Source: Owenia fusiformis
Lineage: Eukaryota > Annelida > Polychaeta > Sabellida > Oweniidae
NCBI GenBank assembly: GCA_903813345.2
Contig: CAIIXF020000005.1
Coordinates: 24,617,375-24,681,374 of the forward strand
DNA: 64,000 nucleotides
Reading direction: 5' to 3'
Translations under genes and position numbers: made by a program
In this document: positions 1 to 11,472 of the stretch, piece after piece
Numbering within the stretch: the first letter of the stretch is position 1
How the letters are laid out: every line of letters begins with the position of its first letter
The notes under the pieces: generated by a model
Databases searched by the model: none
What the model saw: only the letters and a program-made list of their open reading frames with translations
Told to the model about the DNA's origin: nothing

Positions 1-420
1 TGAGAAGGTCATTGAAGGTCAAATGTCAAATCTAAAGTCAGATTTGAAGGTCAAATGTCAAATCTTAAGTCAGATTTGAATTTCTGAGAACACGTAGATG
101 ATTTTGAAAAAAAAATTTAGTCAATTTGAAGCAAGTTGAAAACAGACCTTTTTGACCTTTTTTGACCTTGAGAAGGTCATTGAAGGTCAAATGTCAAATC
201 TAAAGTCAGATTTGAAGGTCAAATGTCAAATCTTAAGTCAGATTTGAATTTCTGAGAACATGTAGATGATTTTGAAAAAAATTTAGTCAATGTGAAGCAA
301 GTTGAAAAAAGACCTTTTTGACCTTGAGAAGGTCATTGAAGGTCAAATGTCAAATCTAAAGTCAGATTTGAACTTCTGAGAACATGTAGATGATTTAGAA
401 AAAAATTGAAGTCAGTCTAA
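1..420 (+). repeat. Tandem array, ~156-168 bp units (about 2.6 copies)
   Basis: Units begin at 1, 169 and 325, each with GAGAAGGTCATTGAAGGTCA; the third is shortened. Each contains short internal duplications of AGGTCAAATGTCAAATC and ends with TTTTTGACCTTGA, so AGGTCA/TGACCT words recur. The segment CAGATTTGAACTTCTGAGAA is shared with the tandem units at 35640-36480, linking this array to that element. It leads directly into the microsatellite and hairpin at 421-585, so it is probably the internal array of one element whose 5' end lies before the window. Confidence 0.92.
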
Positions 421-585
421 ACAGTATTTGTTAAGTTATAGGAAGTTGTAAGAAATTGTTACAGACGCCGGACGCCAACCGCCGGACGCCGGACGCCAAC
501 CACCAACCGCCAACCACCAACCGCCGTCGCAAAAAAAACGGAGACCATAACAATATGTCACCACTTTTGGTGGTGACATAAAAAT
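421..585 (+). mobile_element. 3' end of 'GTCACCAC' element: CGGACGCCAACC microsatellite plus terminal hairpin
   Basis: GTTACAGACGCC leads into a GC-rich block of CGGACGCC and AACCGCC/ACC words (463-525). A perfect hairpin follows, TGTCACCAC at 556-564 and GTGGTGACA at 570-578, then the tail ATAAAAAT (578-585). The same order (CACCACC start, GTTACAGAC, CGGAGAC, GTGGTGACATAAAAAT end) appears in short copies at 6892-7000 and 34899-35023. There is no coding capacity. This copy differs from the short ones in having a long tandem array upstream. Confidence 0.75.
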
Positions 586-1074
586 GTTCTACTGCATGTA
601 AACTAATTATGACAACAAATAAAATCATATATGCATCCGAGGTATAATGAAAGAGGTTTTTAAGCCATTTTATGAATGTTAATTGACTTCCATTCAATTC
701 AAGTTTTACAATTTCCTGAATATTGTGTTCATTTTGATAATTACAATATGTGCCTGTGATAATCATTCTTAAAAACAATATAAGCTTAAATTGGATAAAT
801 ATTTTCCAGCAATGTTAGTGAAACATCCTGTGACAAACACAATTATACAAGTATATCTATTGCTCTAGGTTCATCACATTGTCATATTGTGAGGGATAAA
901 CATCACCTCTGTTTATCTTGTAGACTAACTTATTAAATTTTAGAGTACCTTCTTATACCCTAAGTCAGATTATGATTTGACATCTAATTAATTCTATAAC
1001 ATAAAACAGCTTAGGTGCCATAATCTTAAAGATCAAGACATTATCAGGTGCTACACATTGAAATTAAAATAACC
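586..1074. other. No recognised feature
   Basis: AT-rich sequence with no convincing open frame, RNA gene or repeat. Confidence 0.5.
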
Positions 1075-1279
1075 TTATGCTACCACACTACTTCTTGTGA
1101 TTGGCAAGAAAATGAGCACATTTAAACTGAATATGCTACCACTCTACTTCTTTAAGTACATGATATTCTTGTGATTGGCAAGAAAATGGGCACGTTTAAA
1201 CTGTATATGCTACCACTCTACTTCTTTAAGTACATGATATTCTTGTGATTGGCAAGAAAATGAGCACATTTAAACTGAA
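1075..1279 (+). repeat. 74-bp tandem duplication, 2.7 copies
   Basis: Two nearly identical 74-bp units start at 1131 and 1205 (GCTACCACTCTACTTC, then TTGTGATTGGCAAG). A preceding copy at about 1075-1130 lacks the internal TTTAAGTACATGATATT segment, perhaps a deletion between the short flanking CTTCTT and ATTCTT sequences. Units two and three differ at only a few positions, so the last duplication is recent. Confidence 0.9.
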
Positions 1280-2157
1280 TATTGATAACTAGGAAATGAC
1301 AACCTCATGGTGCTCATCCCAATAAGGACAAAAATAAAACATTCTTAAAAAAAAGAATATCAAATTGAATGGCATCAATAAGTTAAGTATGTCAGGTATA
1401 TGAAAAGATAAAAAAGTATAAAGTTTACATCAAAGCCAACAAAAAGTTCAATGTCCAATGTCCTGTTTCTAAGAACTCCTATTCTTACTATTGAAAATGG
1501 ATTCTAGCAATACTTTCCGACATGAATCTACGTTTTAGTAAGAATGGGGTTTCTTAAACTGGACATAAGATTAATTAAGGCCTTTTCGATTAAGGCGTAA
1601 TTTTTGGTTAGTACTAAATGGTTGTCACGATGATGAGAGAAAGACGTCAGAAAATATGCTCCAAGTACATTGATTACAAATAAATAGTTTGGGATGATGA
1701 CTATATACCTTATATCAACATGTTTACTGGGAATCATTCTCAGACGAAGACATCAATATAAGTGTTAGATCAGTCCTTTAAGGATTAAAGTATTCACAAT
1801 ATCATTTATCAGGCCATACCAAGTAAATATATTGTACTGTGTGTTTATTTGGTCAAGAAGATATAGGGTCTGTAGATGGAGACATTTTATTACTGAAACA
1901 ATTGAGAACACAGATACAAACAAGCTCAATTAATGTCTATCATAAATGACATGTCTATCATAAATGATTCCAAACAAATAACTCTTGAACAGGCTGTTAA
2001 AAATAATTCATAGAATAATGTATCTATAATACCAAAAAAAATGATACAAAAAATAACACTTTTCTTCACATTAAATTTACATTGTATATGGTGCATTCTA
2101 AGCATTTTTAACTATACATATTATTTTTTAATGTTTTTTTTCAACAAATGTTAAAAA
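1280..2157. other. No recognised feature
   Basis: AT-rich DNA; short open frames here show no motifs. A small ACATGTCTATCATAAATGA direct duplication lies near 1933-1967. Confidence 0.45.
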
Positions 2158-2164
2158 ATTGCTT

Positions 2165-2190
2165 TGTTGTGTGTGTGTGTGGGGGGGGGT
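2165..2190 (+). repeat. (GT)n followed by a G run
   Basis: A short run of GT dinucleotides leads into about ten G residues. Simple sequence. Confidence 0.9.
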
Positions 2191-2857
2191 GCACCTATCA
2201 CACCCCAAGAAAGATAGTGAAAATATATGATTGGGAATACTATAAAGGACGGGTGTCATTAAGAGCCCTTTTTAGCCCCCAAAGATATCTGATAATAATG
2301 CATATCATATTGAAAAAAAATCATTTGTGCTTTATAAAAATACAATTTCAGCGAATTTTGACCTTTGATGTTCACACAACAGTCATTTAAAGATCATATA
2401 CCATTTTTGGTGTTTTTACAAAAAATTCTTTATTTATTGTTGTCTAAGTCAATAGTATGTAAATATTAACCAATTTAAATATATTAAAATGTAATATATG
2501 AAATACTGAAGAAAAGATACAATTAAAATTATTTTCATGGAAAGCACATAGGGCAATATTGACAAAATGCAAATGCTATTTTGGTAGGTTCTGGGCTAGC
2601 AATGGGTACATTTCAACTGTGACTGTAATGGATTACTATTGACTTTTATCAACATCACAGGGCAATATTTAAGCAACTTAAATACAAGGAAAATCAAAGA
2701 TTTCCTCTCATTTCTAAAACGAGGAACAAAAGCATGAATTCAAGGAAAATAAATGATGGCCTGTGCCAATTATATAACATATGAGAAAGTTGTGGCACAG
2801 TAAAGGATATGTATAGGATATCATATGATTTTTAATTATTTTATCTTTATCTCCGAG
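2191..2857. other. No recognised feature
   Basis: AT-rich sequence with no supported gene or repeat. Confidence 0.45.
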
Positions 2858-2914
2858 TTGATATCAATATATTGCCAAGTTAGCATAGCGAATTAGCGCA
2901 GATATTGATATCAA
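2858..2914. repeat. Inverted repeat with 13-bp arms
   Basis: TTGATATCAATAT at 2858-2870 faces ATATTGATATCAA at 2902-2914 across a 31-bp spacer that includes GCGAATTAGCGC. Each arm contains a GATATC palindrome. It may be part of a decayed TIR element together with the palindrome at 3102-3142, since GATATC words recur in both. Confidence 0.75.
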
Positions 2915-3101
2915 TGAGTTGGATTAACACAATATCACGAAAATGCATAGGATGTTCTATTTTTTCCCATAGTTCACCTCTAAAACTAAACAAAGCATAT
3001 CAAAACAACATCCATTCATTCATTCATCCCCGTGATGTCATGAAATCACGATGTAACAAAACACATCATATTGGTGGTAGTTTTCAAATCCCTGCCAAAA
3101 G

Positions 3102-3142
3102 GTGATATCTGTGAAATATTTTCCATATTCCACAGATATCAC
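3102..3142. repeat. Palindrome with perfect 12-bp arms
   Basis: GTGATATCTGTG (3102-3113) and CACAGATATCAC (3131-3142) flank a short AT-rich loop that is itself partly complementary. Flanking AAAGG and CTTTTT continue the symmetry imperfectly. It could be a small foldback MITE or one end of a larger element. Confidence 0.75.
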
Positions 3143-4820
3143 TTTTTCCACGCATTTGCAAAACATCATAAATATGTTTTTATGTTACCTAACAGAGCGG
3201 AACAGAGTTCAACTATAGGATAAAGAATAAAAAATAGGTACATAATTGAATTACCACTCCAAAAATATTAAATATGAGGGTTTAAAGAAAGAATATTGAA
3301 TATGAGATTCAAAAAGACAAGTGGCCTCATGTCTCACGTTACCCAAACCCCAGATCCTTGATGTCATATATACTTGTATACTGTATATCAATGTTATGTA
3401 CTGGGAGGATTAAATATGGAGTGTATAGCAATGGTCAATACGATATTTCCAGATGGATATTTTTCCCTAGAAGCGGAACCCAAACTCAGTCATGACATAG
3501 AAGCTAACTTTTGCAATTAATAGAAACTTGTTTTTTATTATATTTTTGTGTTCTATATTTGAGATGAAATAATATGAGATTCATTTCTACAAGAGGATGG
3601 AACGAATGTGAACTTGTATATTGAACTATACTCCTTTTCTGATTAAACAGAACAACATTTTATCCAAGCCAATTAAGAAAACCAAGGCCAATGAGGGTAA
3701 TTTATGCCCAGTTAAACTAACACAATAACAACTTTTTGTCTGGACTCACTTATTATGTAAGAATGAATTGTATTACTGTTTACTGCATTAAATGTCAAGT
3801 ATACTATCTGTATTTAATTTCAAATGCCTATCTCACTTATCGAAGGTATACAAGAAATGTTATTTTGAAACAAATTCAGCACAACCAAAACCATGTCCAC
3901 ATAATATGACAAATCCAAGATGGCTGCCACAATTTTAGATCCATGCACATATGAAGAAGTTAGAAATACACATGGTCCACAAGTTCCATCCCTAATAAAA
4001 TGGGAAGTTTAAGGTTTTCACACATATCAACTCTATTCCTATATACTTTATATTTGTGGTAAGGCTTGTGATCTAGGTAAACTTAGCATGTTCATGTACC
4101 TCCTATCTTCTGAAGCTAAAAACGGAAATAGTGACTTCAATTGAGAAAAATGAATCTTATGGGCTCCATATACATTTTGAGTTGCTGTCCGGCTTAAGTT
4201 AGATACTACTGATAATCTGAGATTGAAAATTATGTCAAGTTTAGTCCTCAGCCTCTCATAACGGATAACTTCGAGGTAATTGTGTTGTTACTGCAAAAAC
4301 CTCTATTTCTTCATCACAAATCTACCATCTTTTGCATCTGTCAAAACCCCTCATTTCATTATAATTTTCAGACTTTTGCTTGTGCCATCATTAAATATAT
4401 ATATTCAACTTGTTATTCAGAATATTTTAAGAACTTTTCATGAATTTTTTTATTTTCACACTTTTGAAAAAATGACTAAGTCAGAGAATGGCCTCTTAAT
4501 GGCATGTCCCCTTTGAATATCTTTTGAATGATTGAAATATGGTGATGTTTTTCTCAAGTTCTAACTCCAAAAGCGGACACCATTTACAAATTAAAGTGTC
4601 GAAAGAATTATTGATTTGACGTCAAACTTAGATTAGAATAATCTAAAGGGATCAAATGGACAAAATAAGATTCAGCATATTTGATCTATATACCAGTAGG
4701 AAGATTTATAGACTATTTTGAGGTTAATCTCTATTGACGAGCTTAAAGTTTGAATATTACACATTAATCTTACATGGACATGGAACCAACAAAAAATGGA
4801 GTCAACCCTTAAGAAAAAAG
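3143..4820. other. Mostly unannotated DNA
   Basis: No convincing gene. The stretch 3890-4030 has AAGATGGCTGCCA and a CCTAATAAAATGGGA word reminiscent of the ATGGC-rich dispersed repeats elsewhere in the window, but the match is too weak to delimit. Confidence 0.35.
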
Positions 4821-4896
4821 CCATGGTAACCATGGTATTCCATGGTGCGCCCATGGTAATCCATGGTTTTCCATGGAAATTCATGGTTTTCCATGT
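4821..4896 (+). repeat. CCATGG palindrome cluster
   Basis: Six CCATGG hexamers start at 4821, 4830, 4840, 4851, 4861 and 4871, followed by TCATGG and CCATGT variants. They are separated by short TAAT/TTTT/GCGC spacers, giving a period of about 9-11 bp. The hexamer is self-complementary, so the tract could fold on either strand. It looks like a cryptic microsatellite, not a gene. Confidence 0.85.
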
Positions 4897-5143
4897 TATT
4901 TTTCTTAAATGTTCCTTTTCTTTCTTGTGTGTTTTTAATGTTTTTTGGTCTTTAACCTCGTGGCACTAGTGTTAACTGTTAGTTATGTAAAAATATGTAA
5001 AATTGCAATTATTTTTTAGCAGATGATTATATCGCCATGGTTTGCTACAAAGTGTATTTTTTTGTTCAGCGGATGAGTTTTTCACCTTTGATGTGGCAAC
5101 AGAGAACAACAAGGCAATAACATCACATAATGCTAAGTAATTA

Positions 5144-6629
5144 TCACGCCTAACCATCGCGTAAGCAGGCGTCACCGTACAGCGTAAAAAAAAACAGTAG
5201 TACAGTTTTCTGTACGGTGACGAAAATTAACTGAGTTGAAGCAAAAACTATAATGAGGGTTTTAAAAAGATTAATTAGATGAAAATAAATAGGATTTCGG
5301 GTGTAATAAAAACAGCATTCTCTTAGGAATGGTTTTAACTTTCTAATTATGATAAAAGTTTTTCGAGCACTGCTCGGATTTTTTCTGACTGGATCGGCCC
5401 ACATAATCGACTCGAGAGAAAAATGGTGTTTTTTTCACTTTTCGTTTGGTTATTATTTTCCCTGTCGTCTGAGAGTATGGATTATTTTTATGAGAATATG
5501 TATTTGTTATCTACACATTTTAGAACAGATGAATATTCGGCAAATAATCATTCAGTGTATTTATTTAAAAAAGATCAGAACTGTACTGTGACGCATCAGC
5601 TGTACGGTGACGCTTCCTTAGATTTTATGAAGTGCTCTAAGCTTACTGTTCAAACAAGAGGTAAAGAAGCGTCAGATCTACATGTACATTATCACTGGTA
5701 AGTATCAAGCGAAGGTTACAGCCGTCAACTTCGCATTTAAGATGGCGGACAGGAAGTATTAATTTCGATATTTTTAGTTTTCATGGAATTAACTATTTGA
5801 AAGTTGACGTAATGCGTGGTATCATTTGAACTAAACCAGGCTTTTCTCATATGACTAACAAAGATAGCCTACATAGCCATCTTTACCCCATGCAAGATAT
5901 TGCATCTTTCATCCTAAAAAGTCACACGTGCAAGATGAGATTTACTTGTGACATCCCTTGTTTTAAAACATCAATAACATAGCAACAAGAGAGTTTTTGG
6001 TTTCATGATCTTTACCGTATCATACATTTCCAGTAACCTTCCATTAAGCTGTGGAAGATATCGTTGAACTGTAGCGCCCATGCACTATATATGAACAAAT
6101 GATCATACTCCAGAGTTTCCATTTCATACAATCTTAGTCTCATTTAGTTCATCAAAGCATAGCGTCACCGTACAGTTGGTGCGTCACCGTACAAATTTGA
6201 TCTTTTTTAAATATACATAATGAATGGTTGTTTGCTGAATCTTCGCCCGTTCTAAAATGTGTAAGTAACAAATATATATTCTCATAAAAATAATCCATAC
6301 TCTCAGACGGTAGGGAAAATAATAACCAAACAAAATGTGAAAAAACAACCTTTTTTCACTCTGGTCGATTATGTGGGCCGATTCACTCAGAAAAAATCCG
6401 AACAGTGCTCGTAAAACGTTTATCGTAATCAGAAAGTTAAAACCATTTCTAAGAGAATGCTATTTTATTTCACATGAAATCGTATTAGTTTTCATCAAAT
6501 TAATTTTTTTAAACCCTTGTCATAGTTTTTGCTTCAAAGCAGTTAATTTGCGTTACTGTACAGAAAACTGTACTCCGCTATTTTTTGACGCTGTACGGTG
6601 ACGCCTGCTTACGCGATGGTAAGGCGTGA
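5144..6629. mobile_element. Long foldback (TIR) DNA element with TTA target duplication
   Basis: Arms of about 470 bp (5144-5615 and 6160-6629) are inverted copies around a spacer of about 540 bp. Ends read TCACGCC... and ...GGCGTGA, flanked on both sides by TTA (5141-5143, 6630-6632). The motif TGTACGGTGACG or its complement recurs about seven times, near the outer and inner edges of both arms. No transposase frame is present; open frames in the arms are mirror images without domains. A 3-bp TTA duplication fits PIF/Harbinger-type insertion, but class assignment is inference. Arm divergence is about 10-20% by eye, so it is not brand new. Confidence 0.88.
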
Positions 6630-6891
6630 TTATAGGAAATAAAGAATCAAAACAAAATCAATGCAAGTATCTTAACCATGACATGAAGTAATAAAAAGCT
6701 CCTACAGGCCACAAATAATTTGTTGGTTAATCAAAGTTTCATATGGTTCTAAAAGGTTTTAGTAGTTTTGTTTAGCAAATATTGATGGGGATGAATGAAA
6801 GAAAACTCATCAGAAAGCAATTATAATGACTCAATAATTTGTTGCTCTTAATATATACCTGGCACAACAAAAGCAATGATTAACATGCCAA

Positions 6892-7000
6892 ATGTCACCA
6901 CCTGCCATTTGTTACAGACTCCAACCACCAACTTTCAAATGCTGAATACTATCCACAAAAAGTCGGAGACTATAACAACTTGTTGTGGTGACATAAAAAT
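6892..7000 (+). mobile_element. Short 'GTCACCAC' family copy (109 bp)
   Basis: Starts TGTCACCACCTGCC, contains GTTACAGACTCCAACC, and ends GTGGTGACATAAAAAT, so the first nine bases are the inverted complement of the sequence just before the tail. It lacks the tandem array of the copy at 1-585. The 3' hairpin's left arm has decayed to CAACTTGTT here. Confidence 0.8.
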
Positions 7001-7770
7001 ACCATCATGATAAACCATGACACCTCATTTCTTCTCAGGTGAAACAGAAAGATGTTATGAATATCGGAATGTAAAAATACCATCCTTGGGTGTTTGATGC
7101 TAAGGTATTTCCAAACACAACCAATAAGCATATTTGTTTAGATATGACAATTTCTGCTACACCAGTCTTCCAAACCCTGGACAAAATCTAGAGAATAATA
7201 CAGGCATAATTGATCTTTAAATCAAATTGTCACTTGTTGATTTCAAGCTGTGAAACCTGGGTAAGAAGATACCTTACACGAATTCCTATCATCCCAAAAT
7301 TGATGTGACATACAAAACCTTCATTTTCTTGCATTCATAAGCCATTATCATTATCCAAAACAATACATTGCAAGATATATCTAATACCAGGTCATGGCCT
7401 AATTATATGTGTTGATTTCAGACTACTTTCTCTTTCGTGGAACTATTTTTAAGAACTGTTTACACCATTATTTGTGCAGAATATAATCTTGAAACAGTGA
7501 TTGAAATCTCATAAAGCACTCCTGGAACAATCCAGGATTTCCTGTATATCTAAGTGAGCTGTTTAAGGCAGAGGTATTCATAGAGTATGATTATATTGAG
7601 AAGGATGTTTCAATTAATTAGCTCTCGGAGTCATTACAATGGTGTTTAAGGTGCTATCTATGAGACAATGCCCAATGATTATTAGCATTGTTTATTCTAT
7701 TGAAGTGTCAAGTGACCTTTTCTAAAGGTCTTAGACTGTTAGTGAAAGAAAAATGTAACAATGAAAAAGC
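7001..7770. other. No recognised feature
   Basis: AT-rich DNA without supported genes or repeats. Confidence 0.4.
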
Positions 7771-7885
7771 ATGGACAGAATGTTATCACGGTGTGCAATA
7801 CAAGTATCATGTCATTTACTGATATGGTGCTTGGTTTCGATTTTATGGCTTGGTGTATTGTGGCCTACTTACATTTTGCTAACAG
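7771..7885 (+). CDS. Candidate first coding exon, hydrophobic N-terminus (speculative)
   Basis: From an ATG with A at -3 and G at +4, 38 codons run to a strong donor, ACAG followed by GTAAGG. The peptide has a short polar start (MDRMLSRC) and then about 25 hydrophobic, tryptophan-rich residues including LLIWCLVSILWLGVLW, as a signal peptide or membrane anchor would. The exon would end in phase 1. I do not recognise the protein, found no downstream partner exon, and such donor-plus-frame combinations arise by chance in 64 kb. Read as a hypothesis only. Confidence 0.2.
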
Positions 7886-8003
7886 GTAAGGGGTTGCTTA
7901 AACTATACCCATATGTCTGTTCTGAAATGTTTGACTTGGAATATTATGTGAATGTGAGTCTTTTCTACATACCAAAATAACAACTGGTAGAAATCACATA
8001 ATA

Positions 8004-9108
8004 CAGGGTGGTCCAAAAAAGGAGAACTGCTGCAACAGGCTATATTTCTCTTATTGCCTGCAGGAATTCTTTCATATTTTCATATGTTGTAGAGGAAGGT
8101 CTTAAGTTTTTGTTGGTACCATACATTCTTCTTAATCTTGAAATTTGCAGAAATTATACGCCCTAACCAAATATTACTGAAAAGGATAAAATGTGAACTT
8201 CAACATCAGCGATTCTTCAACCCTTCAACACCCTTCCCCTGACAATTTTTTAGCCGTAGTCTGAAAGTCTAATATATTCTAACTTTGTAAGGTTTTGAAT
8301 GCTGTGCATTATGGTGTAAAAACTAGCATACTATGTAAATCACATTGGTTAAATTTTGCACAATATCTAATTTTTATTCATGTTTGTTGAAGTCTTAGAA
8401 TTTCTTCAAAATTCAGGACTGAGAATAACTTATGGCAATCAACAAACATTTTAGACCTTTCTCTAGAAGATGAGATAATATGATCCAATACTCCTATTCG
8501 CGATAAGAGTTCAGGTGGTAATTTACATAAATATCTCCCATGATGCATCGCTTTGGAAGGGACAAATATTCATTGGCCCGCCGAACGAGTCGATTACTCT
8601 GAACGTTTCTCAGCTTCTGATCCTCCATCAGCCCTCAAGCATAATTATATAATCCAATCTATTCAATAATCAGAAAGATAATCGGAGATTCAAAGTAACA
8701 TTATTTATATTTTTTCGATCTTCGATGGCGTCTGAACAATTTCTGGGATATCAGTGACGTCACTGGAATTGGACGGCCGGGATTTTCAACTACAGATTTC
8801 TTCGGATTTGGGGATTATAGTTCAAAAAGCTTTGTCATATATCTTAATTACATACATACCTATCGTCTGTGCAAATGAAACTATACATAAATGTTTAATA
8901 GAGCCGCAGTGCTGCATTGAAAATAGCACCCCTATGTAATCCAATGGGAAAGAACCCGGATGTAGACGAACTTGTACCATACATGAGAGCTCTTCAAACG
9001 GGAGGTAGCTAAACTGAACGAAATTAAACGTTATCGCGTATTGGTATATTCATGCATGCATTAAGGAAATTATAGCCTGTTGCGGGAGTTCATTTTTGGA
9101 CCACCCTG
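8004..9108. mobile_element. Tc1/mariner-type TIR element, non-autonomous (1.1 kb)
   Basis: Ends are CAGGGTGGTCCAAAAA and its inverted complement, extending about 48 bp through GCAACAGGCTATA with few mismatches. TA flanks each side (8002-8003, 9109-9110). The 1.1 kb interior has no transposase-like frame. The CAGGGTG terminus and TA duplication are typical of Tc1/mariner-group elements. The interior, particularly 8500-9050, is richer in CpG than the surroundings and includes a short ATGGCGTCTGAACAATTTCT frame of ten codons that stops at once. Confidence 0.88.
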
Positions 9109-9449
9109 TAAGCTCCTTGTTCAAAGTTGATTCCCAAATCCAATAAAATAAGAAGGCTTTAAAACAGAATCCTCGAAAGACAAATGAAATGCTTTTACCA
9201 TTCAGACATTTAATGGCGGAAATTATTTTTGAAATATCTTGGGATGAAATGTAAGGCACATTTTGGTCACAAAAGTCACAATTAAATAACAATTTATAAG
9301 TTCTTTGCATGAAGGGATCAAGGGAGAGCTGTAGGATAATGTGATGTACAGGTTCATTCCAACAGGTTAACAGGCAATAAAGTTAATATGTATGACAACC
9401 ATATTCTTAACTGTGTAGAAACAGAAGACAATGCATTAACAAGCAAAAT

Positions 9450-9540
9450 ATCACCACCTGCCATTTGGTACAAATGTCAACCACTGAACACCAACTGTTG
9501 AATACTGAAAAACAACCACTGAACAATGAACACAGTCATA
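9450..9540 (+). mobile_element. Partial 'GTCACCAC' family copy
   Basis: ATCACCACCTGCCATTTG matches the family 5' start, followed by CAACCACTGAACACCAACTG. The 3' hairpin and tail are not recognisable, so this is truncated or decayed. Confidence 0.6.
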
Positions 9541-9971
9541 CTAACTTGAAGAAATCAAGAGTACTTCAAAGGCATGGATGAGACACCATTGATGTAAGAT
9601 ATATGACATGGAGATTCTATCTTCTTAATGAAGAACTTCAGATAACTCAACCGGGTCCATGGGATTGAATTTATTGCCCGATTAAACTTGAAATCTTAAC
9701 AGATATATCAACATTATTGACAAGAAAAGTCAATGCATCATTAATCAATTGCAAGATACAACAAAAGTTGTACTATAGTGTTTCATGAGAAAAAACCAAG
9801 TGCTTCATTTCTACGTAAGCCAAATCTCTACAAATCATATGAGGAGACCCATATCATAAACCAATATGAAATATCAGCTTCATAATCTCCCATTGACACA
9901 CACAGTTCAGAATACTATTCTGGATTACCATTTGTACTTTTTTTATTAATAATAAGTTTCCATAATATATA
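9541..9971. other. No recognised feature
   Basis: AT-rich DNA with no supported gene or repeat. Confidence 0.4.
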
Positions 9972-10432
9972 CAGGGTGGGAAATAAATATGGGACACTTT
10001 GTATCATTCCTAGAAGTATTTAGGATCACCCGGATAAACCATGTGTTATTATATAACATATACCATTATTATATGGGGAATTCATTTAGCTTAAATAAGA
10101 TTATCCTACACTTGCAAGGAGTGTACTAGATGTATAATATCATTGCAAAATGAATTCCATGCCAAATAGAGTCAATTTGGCGGGAAATCAACAAGTGGAG
10201 TATATCGTCACAAAATCATCCGCATATTGGGTTTTCCAGAGTATATTGTCACGATATCCTCCGCCCGGAGAATATCGTTAGGATATCCTCCGGATATTCA
10301 TTTTGCCAATAAATATCAAATTTATTTTTTAATGTTATTATACACTTAGTACAGGATAAAAAAATATTTTATTCCATACTTCGTAGTGTTATAGGTAAAT
10401 GACATGCGGGAATATAATCAATATCTGAGGTG

Positions 10433-11052
10433 ACGAGTGGGTGAATAATGCCACTTTTTTTCAAAATGCTATAACTTTTTTAATTTTTGATATTAAATCA
10501 TAATTTGCATACCAAATGAAACTTGAGGTTGTTATATAGCCATGGATCATGAATTATACACTTTTACTTGAATAAGATATGTCACCAGCGTCTCACTTAA
10601 CCATGTGGTGTGCCATGAAAAATAAGCATAATTTGCAAAATGTTCCTGAACTGATACAGCCTGATGATCACCAAAATAACAGACCTGATGCAAACCCCAG
10701 TGGGTATAGGGTATGGGAAGGTGTCCAGGAGATTGTATGAAGGCACCCATTCTAGAAAATTGCTCAACTAAAGCTGGCAATTAAAGACAGGTTGAAAAAA
10801 ACTTAGCTAACATTTCATTGATAGTGCAATATCAGCAAGGCGACTAAAACTAAAATATATCATCAATTAGGGTGGCGGACCAATTGAACTCCCCTTTTAG
10901 ATCAAATATAATCCAAGTTGAAGGACTTGTAACATTATATTATTACTAAGAACCCTTGGCACTATATAACTGCAAAATTTGGGGTATGTAGGTTGGAAAA
11001 TAAAAAAGTTGTAGTGTCTTGAAAAAAAGTGGCGTTTTTTTGGCCCACCCTG
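10433..11052. mobile_element. Inner CAGGGTGGG-TIR element nested in the outer one
   Basis: The right end, GGCCCACCCTG at 11042-11052 followed by TA, is preceded by AAAAAAAGTGGCG. The left end at about 10433-10480 reads GAGTGGGTGAATAATGCCAC, then TTTTTTTCA and ATAACTTTTTT, the inverted counterpart over about 50 bp with a decayed tip. A 77-codon minus-strand frame (10547-10780) lies in the middle but shows no mariner motifs. Probably a non-autonomous copy. Confidence 0.62.
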
Positions 11053-11087
11053 TATATCTTCCGCTGAGGTAAGCGGAAGATATATAT
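11053..11087. repeat. Perfect hairpin beside the inner element end
   Basis: ATATCTTCCGCT and AGCGGAAGATAT are inverted around GAGGTA. The hairpin starts at the TA target of the inner element and is otherwise unexplained. Confidence 0.85.
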
Positions 11088-11365
11088 ATCACCCGCTCAT
11101 CAGCAATCCTTGGAAATTTCTTTAGGTGCTTTTTTAAATTCCCGGGATATACTTTGGCTCTATTTGATAAGTATTAATTAATTTCATACACTGTTAAATG
11201 TTAAAAGCTTTTGAGTTTTAAAAACAAAAATTGTTGAGGATAAAATATTTATGTTTTGATTGTAATTATCATTTGAATTACTACATTAGGGTTCCCTAAC
11301 ATGCCATGCATATTTAATTCTCATAATCTACTAAGTATAGGATAAATCAGTTATTGAATGCTCGA

Positions 11366-11472
11366 TTTTTGATATAAGGTATTTCCCTCGGTAAATACAA
11401 TATATCAACCCTACAGTCCCTCGGGTAGATATATTGTATTTCCCTCAGATATACCCTGTATCAAAAACCTCC
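11366..11472. repeat. Foldback sequence, ~105 bp
   Basis: TTTTTGATATAAGGTAT faces ATACCCTGTATCAAAAA, and AAATACAATATATC faces GATATATTGTATTT inside it, with CCCTCGG/CCGAGGG-like words near the centre. It may be a small MITE inside the outer CAGGGT element. Confidence 0.75.

Noticed and set aside
5349-6601. Frames of 76-92 codons in the foldback arms
   Set aside because: Mirror-image readings of the same arm sequence, no domains.
10547-10780. 77-codon minus-strand frame inside the inner mariner-like element
   Set aside because: No DDE or helix-turn-helix features; too short for a transposase and lies in a non-autonomous element.
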